Origin: Ailurus styani
Taxonomy: Eukaryota; Chordata; Mammalia; Carnivora; Ailuridae
Assembly: GCA_002007465.1 (NCBI GenBank)
Contig: LNAC01000773.1
Location: forward strand, 1 to 64,000
Reading direction: 5' to 3'
DNA length: 64,000 nucleotides
The position numbers were made by a program, and so were the translations under genes. Position 1 is the stretch's first letter; each line of letters starts with the position of its first letter. Positions 12,310-24,424 of the stretch are shown in pieces. The notes below the pieces were generated by a model. That model had not been told where the DNA came from. It saw only the letters and a program-made list of their open reading frames with translations, and searched no databases.

Positions 12310-12480
12310 GGGAAAGGAAACCTGAGCATCTACTATGGATCAGTAACTACACTGAGACATTAGCTTTATCTTATTTAATCCTCATATTGACATTTTGAAG
12401 TAAGTATAATTTTAATTTTCATTTTATAGATGAGGAAACTGAAAGCCAACAAAATAAGTAAGAGGTCCAAAATCAGGAAG
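12310..12480 (-). repeat. MIR, minus strand
   Basis: The phrases 'gcatctactatggatcagta', 'atttaatcctcatattgac', 'ttttatagatgaggaaactg' and 'agaggtccaaaatcagg' follow reverse MIR order. A SINE then interrupts it. Confidence 0.85.
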
Positions 12481-12491
12481 ACAGATGGTAA

Positions 12492-12614
12492 AAGGGTGCC
12501 TGGCTGGCTGAGTCAGTGGAACATGTGACTCTTGATCTCAGGCTTGTGAGTTCAAACCCCACTGTTGGGTGTAGAGATTACTTAAAAAAAATAATATCTT
12601 AAAAAAAAGGAAAC
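12492..12614 (+). mobile_element. Short CAN-SINE
   Basis: The phrases 'ggtgcctggctggctgag', 'gactcttgatctcagg', 'gagttcaaaccccac' and 'gtgtagagattactt' are followed by an A-rich tail. A perfect 11-bp target duplication ACAGATGGTAA lies at 12481-12491 and 12615-12625. It is inserted at the edge of the MIR. Confidence 0.93.
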
Positions 12615-12625
12615 ACAGATGGTAA

Positions 12626-13984
12626 CAAACATATTTGAAATTGCCTATCTCATTCTAAATCTCATGATCTTTCCATTATGCTATTTTACTTCTGTAGAAG
12701 TTCAAAAATGTTTGGTACCAGCTTTTGCCAACTCCTAATCTCATTAGGGGTGTTATAAATACATACTATAATTTTAGATAGTAACAAGTTCAGTGAAGAA
12801 AATGAAACCAAATACTGTGATAGCAACTGTAGGATGGAGTTGAGGGATCTCACACAAAGACAACCTCTCTGAGGAAGTAATATTTGAACTAAAACAAACC
12901 ATTAGAAGGGGTCGGCTTAAGGGAAGATCTAGGGGAAAGCAAAGGAAGGGCAGCCTTACTGGTTTTGAGAACTAGCAACATTAGGTCACTGTTTGGCTAG
13001 TAATTGAATATGGAAAAGAGTGAAAAGAGACAAAGACATATTATACTGGGTCTTATAAACTATGAAAGGAATTTGGATTTTATACTGTGATGGGAAACCA
13101 CAGGAGAACTTTAAATAAGGAAGTGTTATGATTTCATTCACATTGAAAAGTTAAAATTCTTCTGGATTTCATGTGGAGGATAGACAAAGAAGGCAACTGT
13201 GGAAACAGGGAAATCAGTTAGAAGACAATCATTAAGATGAGAGGTGATGGTGGCCTGGAGTAGTATAGGTAATTGTAAAACTGGTAAACTGTAGTTGGAT
13301 TTGGAAAGCATTTTCAAAGTAAAGTTAATAAAAGTTACTCATAGATTAGATATAGTGAATAAGATGAAAAGTTAAATCAAGATTCTTAAATCTGAGGTTT
13401 GAGAACTTGAGGAAATGTTAGTCTCATTAAGTTCGATGAGGAAGACTGAGGAGGAGATGGCAATGTGGGAGGTGGTAAGAGAAGCAATGAGGAGATGGAA
13501 ACATTTTTGGATGTGTCAAGTTTAAGGTGTTTATTCAACATCCTAATGAAGATGTCAAGCAAGGAACTGCATATAGGGATCTAGAATTCAACCTTTCTCA
13601 ATACCTTTACAGATAAATGCACCTATCCTCCCCATGTACCTTCAAGCCAATGGGCCAGATAAAAGGTGACAAAAGATGGTTAGCCTAACAACCATTATGC
13701 TACTCCATGTACCAATGGGTTAATGAGATGCTCCATGTATCACCATGAAATGCTTTTACAGCCTTATAGTTCATGTCGCTGCCAAGAGCATGCCAATGAA
13801 GAGCAAGTATAACCTTCAACATCAATATTTTTCTATACATGTGTAGGCTAATCCTGACCTGGCCATTACAAAAAAATAGCCTAGTATACCTATTGCCAAC
13901 AGGTAGGTCCTCAATTAAACAGACCTTCAGAAGTATCTATACATAGAACAAATATAGATGGCTTTCATCCTGCATCATGCTATA
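12626..13984. other. Diverged sequence; 12900-13600 looks like an old mammalian repeat of uncertain family
   Basis: Between about 12900 and 13600, phrases such as 'ggaatttggattttatactg', 'aggaagtgttatgatttcat' and 'aatgaagatgtcaagcaagg' recall a common old mammalian interspersed repeat. I cannot name it with confidence. No gene is seen. Confidence 0.35.
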
Positions 13985-14195
13985 GTCAACAGAAAATCAG
14001 TTTGGGCATCAGAAGTGAATCTGAATCATATTTCTTTCAATATATATGACATAGAGCAACTATTTTAAGACTTATTTACCTCATCTATAGAGATATTAAT
14101 AGCAGCCATCTTATAAGGTTGTTATGATGATTAAATGATATAATCTATTTAAAGCCTTACATGGTGCTCAGTAAATGTAGATTCTCTTTTATTCT
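13985..14195 (+). repeat. MIR, plus strand
   Basis: The phrases 'gggcatcagaagtgaatctg', 'gacttatttacctcatctat', 'aaggttgttatgatgattaa' and 'ggtgctcagtaaatgtag' follow forward MIR order. Confidence 0.8.
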
Positions 14196-14694
14196 AGACG
14201 TTATGTTAGAATTAGCAATTGCTAAGATTTGATAATTTTTTACTAACATAACAGTGATTGAAGATGTCTAAAAACAATTAAAAATTAAGTCCAATTTACT
14301 TGGAAATGGCAGAAAAAATTGGAAGCTATATTCCTCTACTCAATCACATGAAGACTGGACCTCTCCCCAAATTGGGATTAAGTTTTGGAGTGTTGGTAAA
14401 GAAATTAGAAAGTAGTCCTATCACACAATTAAATCTATAATCCAAGCAGGAGATAAAGGAGCTCATCTATTTTAGTCACAGGTAGCTCCTTTGTGAAGGA
14501 GGTCAGGCTAAAATATATATTGTGAGGAGAGAGAAGGAAAAAAGCATACTAGGAGCCCAAAGTCAAAGATTATAGATGGTCAGTGCCTTCTGAAATATCA
14601 AGACCAGGTCAGCTACCAAGTCACCTTCTTCTCTCTTACCAAGAGACATAACCCAGGCCTTTCAGTGATCAGAATATGGTGTCTCCAAGCTGAG

Positions 14695-15700
14695 GAAACA
14701 TTTTAAAATTTTAGAAGAGTTTTAGATTTATGGAAAAATTATGGCAGCAGTATAAGTAATTCCTTTGTAGCCTACATCCAGTTCCCTTATTGTTAACATG
14801 CTCATATGGTATATTTGTTACAATTAATGAACCAATATTGACAAATTTTATTAACTACAGTCTACACTTTCTTCAGATTTCCTTTCTTTTTACCCAATGT
14901 CCTTTATCTATTACAGGATCTCATTCTGATTAAAGAATTATATTTAATCATCCTGGTTCCTTATGCTCCTGGCTGTAACAAAAACAGATTGTTTCTTATG
15001 CTTTCATTGTTTTGATGACCTTGAAGGATATGAAGATTATCAGCAAGGTATTTTGAAAGGATGTCCCTTAATTAGACTGTATATGAATATTTTCTTATGA
15101 TTAGTCTGTGATTATAAGAATGGAAGGAACAATGAACACTAAAGTGCTATTTTTTTGTCACATCATATGAAAGGTACATATTATCAACATGATTTACCAC
15201 TATTGATGTGGACTTGATCACTTGACTGCGGTAGTGTTTGTCAGGTTTCTCCACTGTGAAATTACTCTTTCTCTCCATTCCATGGTGTACTCTTTGGAAG
15301 GCATTCACTATGTGCAGTTCCCACATAAGAAGTGGGGAATTATGCTCTACCTCCTTGGTGGAGGAATATCTACATAAAGTATTTGAAAGTTTTCTGGATG
15401 GAAGATTTATCTCTTCCATGTTTATGCATTTAATAAATTCTTTCTGCCAATACTGACTCAGGAATATTTATTTTTTACTTTGAATTATAATCTATTACTA
15501 TTTTTTTATTTTCTTACTTAAATTTATTCTAGCTTTGGTCACTGGGAGCCCATTCAGTTGTCTCCTGTGTCCTTCTGACATGCCCCCATCATTGTGGGGT
15601 TTGGTTTATCTTTTGAGCAATTCCTTATTTTCTGGTATTACAAGATATTCCAGGCCCATATTCTACATTTCCTGCTTCAGCTATGTGCATTTGTGTAACT
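14695..15700 (-). mobile_element. Ancient LINE-1 3' region, minus strand (L1MC/ME-like)
   Basis: Several landmark phrases of old mammalian L1 3' sequence appear in reverse order: 'ttgttaacatgctcatatgg', 'ttacaggatctcattctg', 'gtttctccactgtgaaatta', 'tattccaggcccatattcta'. The assignment is from memory of such elements. The 90- and 72-codon frames here are chance. Confidence 0.65.
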
Positions 15701-15719
15701 TAGTTGAAAAGTATATCCA

Positions 15720-16200
15720 TGAAAAATCTGCATGCAAAATTTTATATCAACATTATTCTTAATTGAAAAAAATGAAAATAGCCAAGATGCTCTTCAGTAG
15801 GTGAATAGATAAACAGTTGCACATCCCTATAATGGAATATCACTCACCAGTTAAAGAAATGAGATATCAAGCCATGATATGGCATCGATGAACCTAAAAT
15901 GCATATTGCTAAGTGAAAGAAGTCAGTCTAAAAAAGCTACATACTATATGATCCCAATGATATGGCATTCAGAAACAAGCAAAACTATACTGGTGGTAAA
16001 AATTTCAATAGTTGTCAGGGGCTCAAGGGGAGAAGGCAAGTATGATAGGTGAAGCATAGGGGATTTTTTTAAGATAGTGAAAGTCTTCTGTATGAAAATG
16101 TAATGGCAGATTCATGACACTATGCATTTGCCAAAACCCACAAACCTTTATAGCACAAAGAGTAAAACTTAATATATGTAAAATTTAAAAACATTATCTA
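15720..16200 (+). mobile_element. Ancient LINE-1 3' region, plus strand
   Basis: The phrases 'tcaacattattcttaat', 'agccaagatgctcttcagta', 'atggaatatcactcacc' and 'tgacactatgcatttgccaa' are typical of the end of ORF2 and the 3' UTR of an old L1. It stands tail to tail with the minus-strand piece just upstream. Confidence 0.75.
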
Positions 16201-16325
16201 GGAGACCAGAGGATTATAGGATGAAATTCAGAATGTGACACATCAATCTGACTGCATTAAAAGTGAAGATAAAAAAACTCATTAGGGGGAGGTAGGGGAA
16301 AAGTTGTTGGCTAAAGTAACTTTGA

Positions 16326-17873
16326 GGGGAGAAATGGCAAGATGGCAGAGGAGTGGAGACCGATTATCATCAGGTCCCAGAAATTCACCAAGATAGCTAT
16401 CAAACTATTCTTAACACTTACAAATTCTATAGGAGATCGAAGAGAAGAACAGCAATTCTAGGAACAGAAGATAGACCACTTTCCGGAAGGTAGGACGTGT
16501 GAAGAAGTGAATCTGAAGCACTGGGAAGATAGACCCTGGGGGAGGGGCCAGCTCCTGGCAAGTGAGAGAGCAGCGGAGCACAAAATCAGAACTTTAGAAG
16601 TCAACTCCACTGAGGGTCGTCGCCCCAGAGGCTAAGGGGGGGTGAAGCCCTCGTGGGGACAGTGTGGTCTCAGGACCCACAGGGACACAAAAAGACCAGG
16701 GGTGTCTGAGCACAAGAGAACTCCCAGGTATCAGAGAGGAGAAGCCAACTGGAGAGATGGAACCAAGCTGAGGTGTCTCTCAGCTCGGTATTACCTTGGG
16801 CAGTGATCCAAAGCACAGTCAGGCCACTGCTCTTTGAGCAGGGACCCCACAGTCGGCAGACCCAGAGAGACCCCTCCTTCCTCCTCTGGGAGGAGCGTCA
16901 CGGGAGCAGCTGCAGGAATCTGCTGGGTTTGGAGATTCTAAATGGGGCCAGGGAACAGAGGTAGAAATGCTCAGTCATAGGCTGGGTGAGCTCAGAGTTC
17001 GGCCAGAGACCAGGGAGACAGGAGGGACTGACTGCTTTTCTCTGAGGATGCACTGAGGAGTGAGGCACCAAGCTCTCAGCTCCTCCGGGTTGGAGACTGC
17101 GAGGCCGACATTTTCAGTCCTGTTCTCCAATGCGGTATGGAAAGCGTTCAGGGAACAAAAGCTCCTGAGAGCAAATCCCAGCTGATTACTTAGCCTGGCC
17201 CATGGCGAGGGTGGTGCAATTCTGCCTTGGGCAAAGACACATGAGAATCACAGACACAGGCCCCTCCCCCAGAAGACCAGCAAGAAAATACAGCCAAAGC
17301 CAAGTTCAAGATTGCTGAGAATTGTGGAACTCCGGAGCTAGGGGAAAGCATCGCAGAGAATTAGTGGCTTTTCCCCCATGATTCTTTAGTCGTTCACAGT
17401 TAACTTCTTTGAATCTTATTTTTTTTCTTACTCTTTTAAATTTTTTCCATTTTCTGATTTTAACTTTTTTAACTATTTTATCTTATCAACAATTTTTAAT
17501 CTTTTTAAATTTTCATTATCATAGTCATATTTTACCCCTTCATTTTACTTAACATTATTTTTTGTATACATATAGGGTCTGTTCAATTCACCAGTCTAAT
17601 AGATAGAGATAGAGATAGAGTCAGAGAAAGACATAGATTTAGAAACAGAAATAGATAATATAGATATATATATAGGATTTTGTTTTTTGTTTTGTTTTGG
17701 TTTTTGTTTGTTTAATTTTGTTTTTTTATTTTTTGGTTTTTTTTTCCCTCTTTCTTTTCTCCCCAGTTCCAGGTCTCTTCTGATGAGGTTAGTGTATGTT
17801 TCTCTGGGGTCATTGCTACCCTTTAGTATTTTGTTCTCTCATCCATCTATTCTTATCTGCATAAAATGACACG
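16326..17873 (+). promoter_or_regulatory. L1#1 5' UTR with YY1-like start motif
   Basis: The L1 5' UTR normally holds the internal RNA polymerase II promoter. At 16338-16348 the motif CAAGATGGCAG stands 12 bases from the 5' end, where human L1 has a YY1 site. Here the CpG core of the motif is lost (GCAG rather than GCGG). The distal part is T-rich with AGATAG-type repeats (17600-17660). Promoter activity is inferred from family knowledge only. Confidence 0.65.
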
Positions 17874-18778
17874 GTGGAAAAAATTACCACAAAAAAAAAA
17901 AAAGAACAAGAGGCAGTAATGATGGCTAGGGACCTAATCAATGCGGACATTAGTAATATGACAGAACTAGAGTTCAGAATGAAGATTATTAAGGTGATGG
18001 CTGGGCTCAAAAAAACCATGGAAGATAATAGAGAATCCCTCTCCAGAGAAATAAAAACCCTTTCTGGAGAAATAAAAGAACTAAAATCTAACCAAGCTGA
18101 AATCAAAAAAGCTATTAATGAGATGCAATAAAATATGGAGGATCTTACTTCTAGGATAAATGAGGCAGAGGACAGAATTAGTAATTTAGAAGACAAAACA
18201 TCAAACAATAAAGAACCGGAGGAAAAGAGAGACAAACAACTACTGGAACATGAGAGGAGAATTCGAGAGATAAGTGATACCATAAGACAAAACAATATTA
18301 GAATAATTGGGATCCCAGAAGAGGAAGGGGGGCAGAAGGTATATTGGAGCAAATTATAGTACAGAATTTCCCTAATTTGGCAAAGGGAACAAGCATCAAA
18401 ATACAGGAGGCACAGAGAATCCCCCTCAAAATCAATAAAAATAGGTCCACACCCAGTCATCTAATAGTAAAACTTACAAGTCTTAGTGACAAAGAGAAAA
18501 TCCTGAAAGCAGCTGAGGACAAGAGGTCTACAACACACAATGGTAGAAATATTAGACTGACAGCAGACCTATCCACAGAGACCTGGCAGGCCAGAAAGAA
18601 CTGGCGTGATATATTCAGAGCACAAAATGAGAAAAATATGCAGCCAAGAATACTATATCCAGCTAGGCTGTCATTGAAAATAGAAGGAGAGATAAAAATC
18701 TGCATGGACAAACAAAAACTAAAGGAATTTGCAAATACCAAGCAAGACCTACAGGAAATATTGAAAGGGGTCAACTGA
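17874..18778 (+). pseudogene. LINE-1 ORF1 (L1#1), broken
   Basis: ORF1p is the L1 RNA-binding chaperone that trimerises through a coiled coil. The frame opens at ATG 17874 with a K-rich N-terminus and a heptad-like coiled coil (17900-18250). A TAA at 18129-18131 interrupts it, and the same frame resumes at 18135. A frameshift near 18330-18345 moves the RRM into the next frame. The RRM and C-terminal domain (18344-18778) are intact, with the 'TADLSTETWQARK' stretch typical of ORF1p and the terminal 'ILKGVN'. At least two disablements make it non-functional. Confidence 0.93.
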
Positions 18779-18843
18779 GCAAAAGTTCTGATAAGAAAGG
18801 AGGAAACAAAATATACAGTAACAGTCACCTTACAGGCAATACA

Positions 18844-21800
18844 ATGGCTCTAAATTCATATCTCTCAATAGTTACCCTGAATGTAAATGAGCTAAATACC
18901 CCCACTAAAAGACACAGGGTAACAGAATGGATAAAAAAACAAGACCCATCGATATGCTGTCTACAAGAAACCCATCTTACATGCAAAGACACCTCCAGAT
19001 TTAAAGTGAGGGGGTGGAAAACAATTTACCATGCCAATGGACATCACGAGAAAGCTGGAGTGGCAATCCTTATATCAGATAAATTAGATTTTAAGCCAAA
19101 GAATATCATAAGAGATGAGGACGGACACTATATTATAATAAAAGTATCTGCCCAACAAGAAGATCTAACAATTGTAAATATGTATGCCCCTAACAAGGGA
19201 GCAGCCAATTATATAAACCAATTAATAACAAAATCAAAGAAACACATTGATAAGAATACAATATTAGCAGGGGACATTAACACCCCCCTTACTGAAATGA
19301 ACAGATCATTGAAGCAAAACAAGGAAATAAAGGCTTTAAATGACACCCTGGACCAGTTGGACATCACAGATATATTCAGAACATTCCATCCCAAAACAAC
19401 AGAATACGCATTCTTCTCTAATGCACATGGAACATTCTCCAGAATAGACCATATTCTGGGTCACAAATCAGGTCACTACAGTTTCCAAAAGACTGGGATC
19501 ATTCCCTACATATTTTGAGACCATAATGTTCTGAAACGAGAACTCAACCACAAGAGGAAAGTTGGAAAGAACTCAAATACATGGAGACTAAAGAACGTCC
19601 TACTAAAGAATGAATGGGTCAACCAGGAAATTGAAGATGAATCAAAAAAATTCATGGAAACAAATGAAAATGAAAACAAAACTGTTCAAAATCTTTGGGA
19701 CATAGCAAGGCAGTCCGGAGAGGAAAGTATATAGCAATACAAGCCTTTCTCAAGAAACAAGAAAGGACTCAAGTACAAAACCTAACCCTACACCTAAAGG
19801 ATCTGGAGAAAGAACAGCAAAGAAAGCCTACACCCAGCAGGAGAAGAGAAGTAATAAAGATCAGAACAGAAATCAATGAAATAGAAACCAAAAGAACAGT
19901 AGAACAAATCAACGAAACTAGGAGCTGGTTCTTTGAAAGAATTAATAAGATTGATAAACCCCTGGCCAGACTTATCCAAAAGAAAAGAGAAAGGACTCAA
20001 AGTAATAAAATCATGAATGAAAGAGGAGAGATCACAACCAACACCAAAGAAATACAAACAATTATAAGAACGTATTATGAGCAACTCTACACCAGCAAAT
20101 TTGACAATCTGGAAGAAATGGATGCATTCCTATAGAGATATGTAAACTACCAAAACTGAACCAGGAAGAAATTGAAGACCTTAATACACCCATAACCAGT
20201 AAGGAGATTGGTGCAGTCATCAAAAATCTCACAACAAACAAGAGCCCAGGGCCACACAGCTTCCCAGGGGAATTCTACCAAACATTCAAATTCTCCTGAA
20301 ACTGTTCCAAAAAATAGAAATGGAAGGAAAACTTCCAAACTCATTTTATGAGGCCAGCATTACCTTGATCCCCAAACCAGGCAAAGACCCCATCAAAGAG
20401 GAGAATTACAGACCTATACCCTTGATGAACATGGATGCAAAAATCCTCAACAAAATACTAGCCAAGGATCCAACAGCACATTAAAAGGATTATTCACAAT
20501 GACCAATTGGGATTTATTCCTGGGATGCAAGTTGGTTTAACATTCGCAAATCAATCAATGTGATACAAGACATTAATAAAAGAAAGAACAAGAACTATAT
20601 GATCCTCTCAGTAGATGCTGAAAAAGCATTTGACAAAGTACAGCACCCTTTCTTAATCAAAACTCTTCACAGTGTAGGTATGGAGGGTCCATACCTCAAT
20701 ATCATCAAAGCCATCGACAAAAACCCACAGCGAATATCATTCTCAATAGAGAAAAACTGAGAGCTTTTCCCCTAAAGTCAGGAACACGGCAAGGCTGTCC
20801 ACTATCACCACTGCTATTCAACATAGTACTAGAAGTCCTAGCCTCAGCAATCAGACAACAAAAAGAAATAAAAGGCATCCAAATCGGCAAGGAAGAGGTC
20901 AAACTCTCACTCTTTGCAGATGCTATGGTACTTTATGTGGAAAACCCAAAGGACTCCACTCCAAAATTGCTATAACTCATACAGGAATTCAGCAAAGTGC
21001 CACGATGTAAAATCAATGCACAGAAATCAGTTGCATTTCTATATACCAAAAACAAAACAGAAGAAAGAGAAATTAAAGAGTCAATCNAATCCCATTTACA
21101 ATTGCACCCAAAACCATAAGATACCTAGGAATAAACCTAACCAAAGAGGCAAAGAATCTGTATTCAGAGAACTATAAAGTACTCATGAAAGAAATTGAGG
21201 AAGACACAAAGAAGTGGAAAAACATTCCATGCTCATGGATGGGAAGAACAAATATTGTGAAAATATCTATGCTACCTAGAGCAATCTACACATTTAATGT
21301 AATCCCCATAAAAATACCAGCTACTTATTTCAAAGAAATGGAAAAAATAATCCTAAAATTTATATGGAACCAGAAAAGACCCGAATATTCAAAGGAATGT
21401 TGAGAAAAAAAAAAAAGCAAAGTTGGTGGCATCACAATTCCAGACTTCAAGCTCTATTACAAAGCTGTCATCGTCAAGACAGTATGGAACTGGCACAAAA
21501 ACAGACACTTAGATCAGTGGAACAGAATAGAGAGCCCAGAAATGGAACTTCAACTCTATGGTCAACTAATATTTGACAAAGCATGAAAGAATGTCCAGTG
21601 GGGAAAAGACAGTCACTTCAACAAATGGTGTTGGGAAAACTGAACAGCCACATGCAAAAAAAATGAAACTGGATTATTTCCTTACACCACAGACAAAAAT
21701 AGAGTCAAAATGGATGGAAGACCTCAATGTGAGACAGGAGTCCATTAAAATCCTTGAGGAGAACACAGGCAGCAATCTCTTGGACCTCAGCTGCAGGAAC

Positions 21801-22680
21801 TTCTTCCTAGGAACATCAACAAAGGCAAGGGAAGCAAGGGCAAAAATGAAGTATTGGAACTTCATCAAGATTAAAAGCTTTTGCACAGCAAAGGAAACAG
21901 TCAACAAAACCAAAAGACAACTGACAGAANACAGACAGACAACTGCCAGAATGGGAGAAAATATTTGTAAATGACATAGATAGATAAAGGGATTTTTTCC
22001 AAAATCTATAAAGAGCTTCTCAAACTCAAACCCATAAAACAAATAACCCAGTCAAGAAATGGGCAGAAGACATGAACAGACATTTCCTCCAAAGAAGACA
22101 TCCAAATGGCCAACAGACACATGAGAAAGTGCTCAACNGTGAGAAATTGCTCAACATCACTCGGCATCAGAGAAATATAAATCAAAACCACAGCGAGATA
22201 CCACCTCACACCAGTCAGAATGGCTAAAATCAACAAGTCAGGAAACGACAGATGTTGGTGAGGATGTGGAGAAAGGGGAACCCTCCTCCATTGTTGGTGG
22301 GAATGCAAGCTGGTGCAGCCACTCTGGAAAACAGTATGGAGATTCCTCAAAAAGTTGAAAATAGAGCTACCCTATGACCCAGCAATCACACTACTGGGTA
22401 TTTACCCTAACGATACAAAGGTAGTGATCCTCAGGGGCACAGGCACCCGAATGTTTACAGCAGCAATGTCCACAATAGCCAAACTATGGAAAGAACCTAG
22501 ATGTCCATCAACAGATGAATGGAAAAAGAAGTTGTGGTATATATATACAGTTGAATACTATGCAGCTATCAAAAAAATGAAATCTTGCCGTTTGCAATGA
22601 CGTGGATGGAACTAGAGGGTATTATGCTGAGCAAAATAAATCGGAGAAAGACGATTATCATATGACCTCTCTGATATGAG
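18844..22680 (+). pseudogene. LINE-1 ORF2 (endonuclease-reverse transcriptase, L1#1), broken
   Basis: ORF2p nicks target DNA and reverse-transcribes L1 RNA. The APE-type endonuclease runs from ATG 18844 to about 19560. Its Q-E-T-H motif is present, the usual G-D-F-N reads G-D-I-N, S-R-I-D-H is present, and a TGA at 19516-19518 falls in place of the Ser of S-D-H. RT segments run 20405-21180, with '[14 protein letters not shown]' at 20614-20655. The catalytic F-A-D-D is F-A-D-A (20913-20924). The C-terminal part lies at 21185-22680. There are many frameshifts. Three single-N joins (21087, 21930, 22138) add apparent short duplications that are probably artefactual. Confidence 0.93.
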
Positions 22681-22968
22681 GAACTTGAAGGGCAGGTTGG
22701 GGGATCGTGGGGGAAAGGGAGGGAAAAATAATGAAACAATTTGGGATCAGAAAGGAAACAAACCATAAGAGACTCCTAATCTCACAAAATAAACTGAGGG
22801 TTACTCTGGGGTGGGAGGGTAGCAATAGAGTGGATGGGTTATGGCCATTGGGGAGGGTTTGTGCTATGGCGAGTGCTGTGAAAGGTGTAAGCCTGATGAT
22901 TTACAGACCTGTACCCCTGGGGCAAATAATAAAGAAAAAATTTTAATAAATAAATAATGTAACTTTGA

Positions 22969-24424
22969 AAATGAGTGGAGACTTTAAAACTAATGGTAAA
23001 AGAAACTGTCCATAAACACTAAACTATATTGATAAGTTTTTCTCTCCACATGAGGGCATAGGTTAGCAATTCTGATACTCCTATCCATGTTTACTGGTGT
23101 TGAAAAATTAAAAAATGGATGGAGTTGGTTGGAGTTACATTTCCCACTGTTGATATGAGAGGTTACAGATAAGCAAAAGGAAGAGATTAGAATGATTAAC
23201 TGTGATAATAGATTAGAAAAAAATTATCAGTATGAACTAGTTTAGCTTAATAGAGATACAGATAGTTACATATAAAAATGTTTATAAATATGTGTATATA
23301 CATGGATTAGCTTTACACATGTGCATTTCCTATCAGCTAAAAATGGTCTAAAAACATTGATACTCCAGTAGCAATGAGTACATCTATTGCCCAGATATGC
23401 ATTTCTAATTCTCTTCTCTAAACAAATAAACCAGATCTCCATGGAGACATGGCTTATTCTAGGCATATTTTTTTTACCTTTAGATGTACACAATCAGAAT
23501 AATAATAATCCATGTTTCATTTTTAATAAATTCTTGGTTTATTGGTTCATGGATGAACCTCTTCTTTTTTTTTTCTAAATCTGATTGTGCCCATAATAGC
23601 TGTGTGTCCGTAGGCAAGACACAACCTCTTCTAATTTCAGCTTTCTAATCAGTAAAATAAGAATACTGAAAGAAGTCAACCTTCATAGTTAAATAACATG
23701 ATACATATGCAATATTGAATAGAGAACCTGGCACATAAGAAGCATTCTGTAATTATAAGCCTTTCATAAGTTTTCCAAGTATGACATGAAGGGAAATTTG
23801 GAAGCATACAGAAGACTGAATAAAATTAACTTGTTTTTCATGGGGCAAGTGTTTTCAGTGTCTTTGCTCATTCTGAACACTATGACACACATATTAAGCT
23901 AGAAGCAAATATTGAATGAGCAGCAGAACTAGCCACTGGATGTGGGTGGTGGTGAGGGAGGCAATAAATTGGGTGTTGAAAGGCCTGACTAAATAGAATT
24001 TGCTCTCTTCTTTTATTGAGCTTATCTTGAAGAGCATTGGGATTAGGTGAGATCTGTGGAATGAGGAAGCATAATGATATCCTTGTGTGGAAGGGTGGTT
24101 TATATAATCATACAAAGGGCAAAGAGCTATGTGGTGAAAAAAATTTTTCTTCCCTGCAAAGGGAAGCAGAAGAATCATGGAGTAAACAGCATAGAAGAAA
24201 GGCCCAGTTACCTGTTCTGATAAAAAAATATATATATAGGTAAATCTGACATAGCCTAACAGAAGAATTTTGGTAACTGAGAAAACCATTTGGTTGATGG
24301 TCTGAGGTGTTTACTTTTCAAACAACGGCTTTGGCAAACTGAAAAAACAGCTTTAATCTGGATAAAATTTTCATAATAAACCTTTCTCAGAGATATTTCT
24401 TTTGAAAAAAATTCCAAAGAAGTT
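22969..24424. other. Unique sequence with one MIR, no gene seen
   Basis: AT-rich DNA between L1#1 and the nested L1 block. Frames such as 23894-24289 (minus, 131 codons) lack start context, domain or composition bias and are judged random. Confidence 0.5.
23590..23770 (+). repeat. MIR, plus strand
   Basis: The phrases 'agctgtgtgtccgtaggcaa', 'tttctaatcagtaaaataag' and 'gaacctggcacataagaagc' follow the forward MIR consensus. Confidence 0.75.

Larger units (their letters stand above)
16326..22958 (+). mobile_element. Full-length LINE-1 (L1#1)
   Basis: The 6.6-kb element has a 5' UTR (16326-17873), ORF1 (17874-18778), ORF2 (18844-about 22680), a G-rich 3' UTR and an A-rich tail. A 10-bp target duplication GTAACTTTGA lies at 16316-16325 and 22959-22968. 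Both ORFs are broken by stops and frameshifts, and the RT active site reads F-A-D-A, so it cannot move autonomously. Single Ns at 21087, 21930 and 22138 mark probable assembly joins. Some breaks near them may not be real. Confidence 0.95.

Noticed and set aside
17816..18460. 214-codon open frame on the minus strand
   Set aside because: It is the antisense of L1#1 ORF1, whose A-rich coding strand gives a Ser/Leu/Phe-rich shadow frame. No independent gene evidence.
23894..24289. 131-codon minus-strand frame with hydrophobic stretches
   Set aside because: No homology that I recognise, no plausible start context and AT-rich composition. It overlaps another random frame on the opposite strand.
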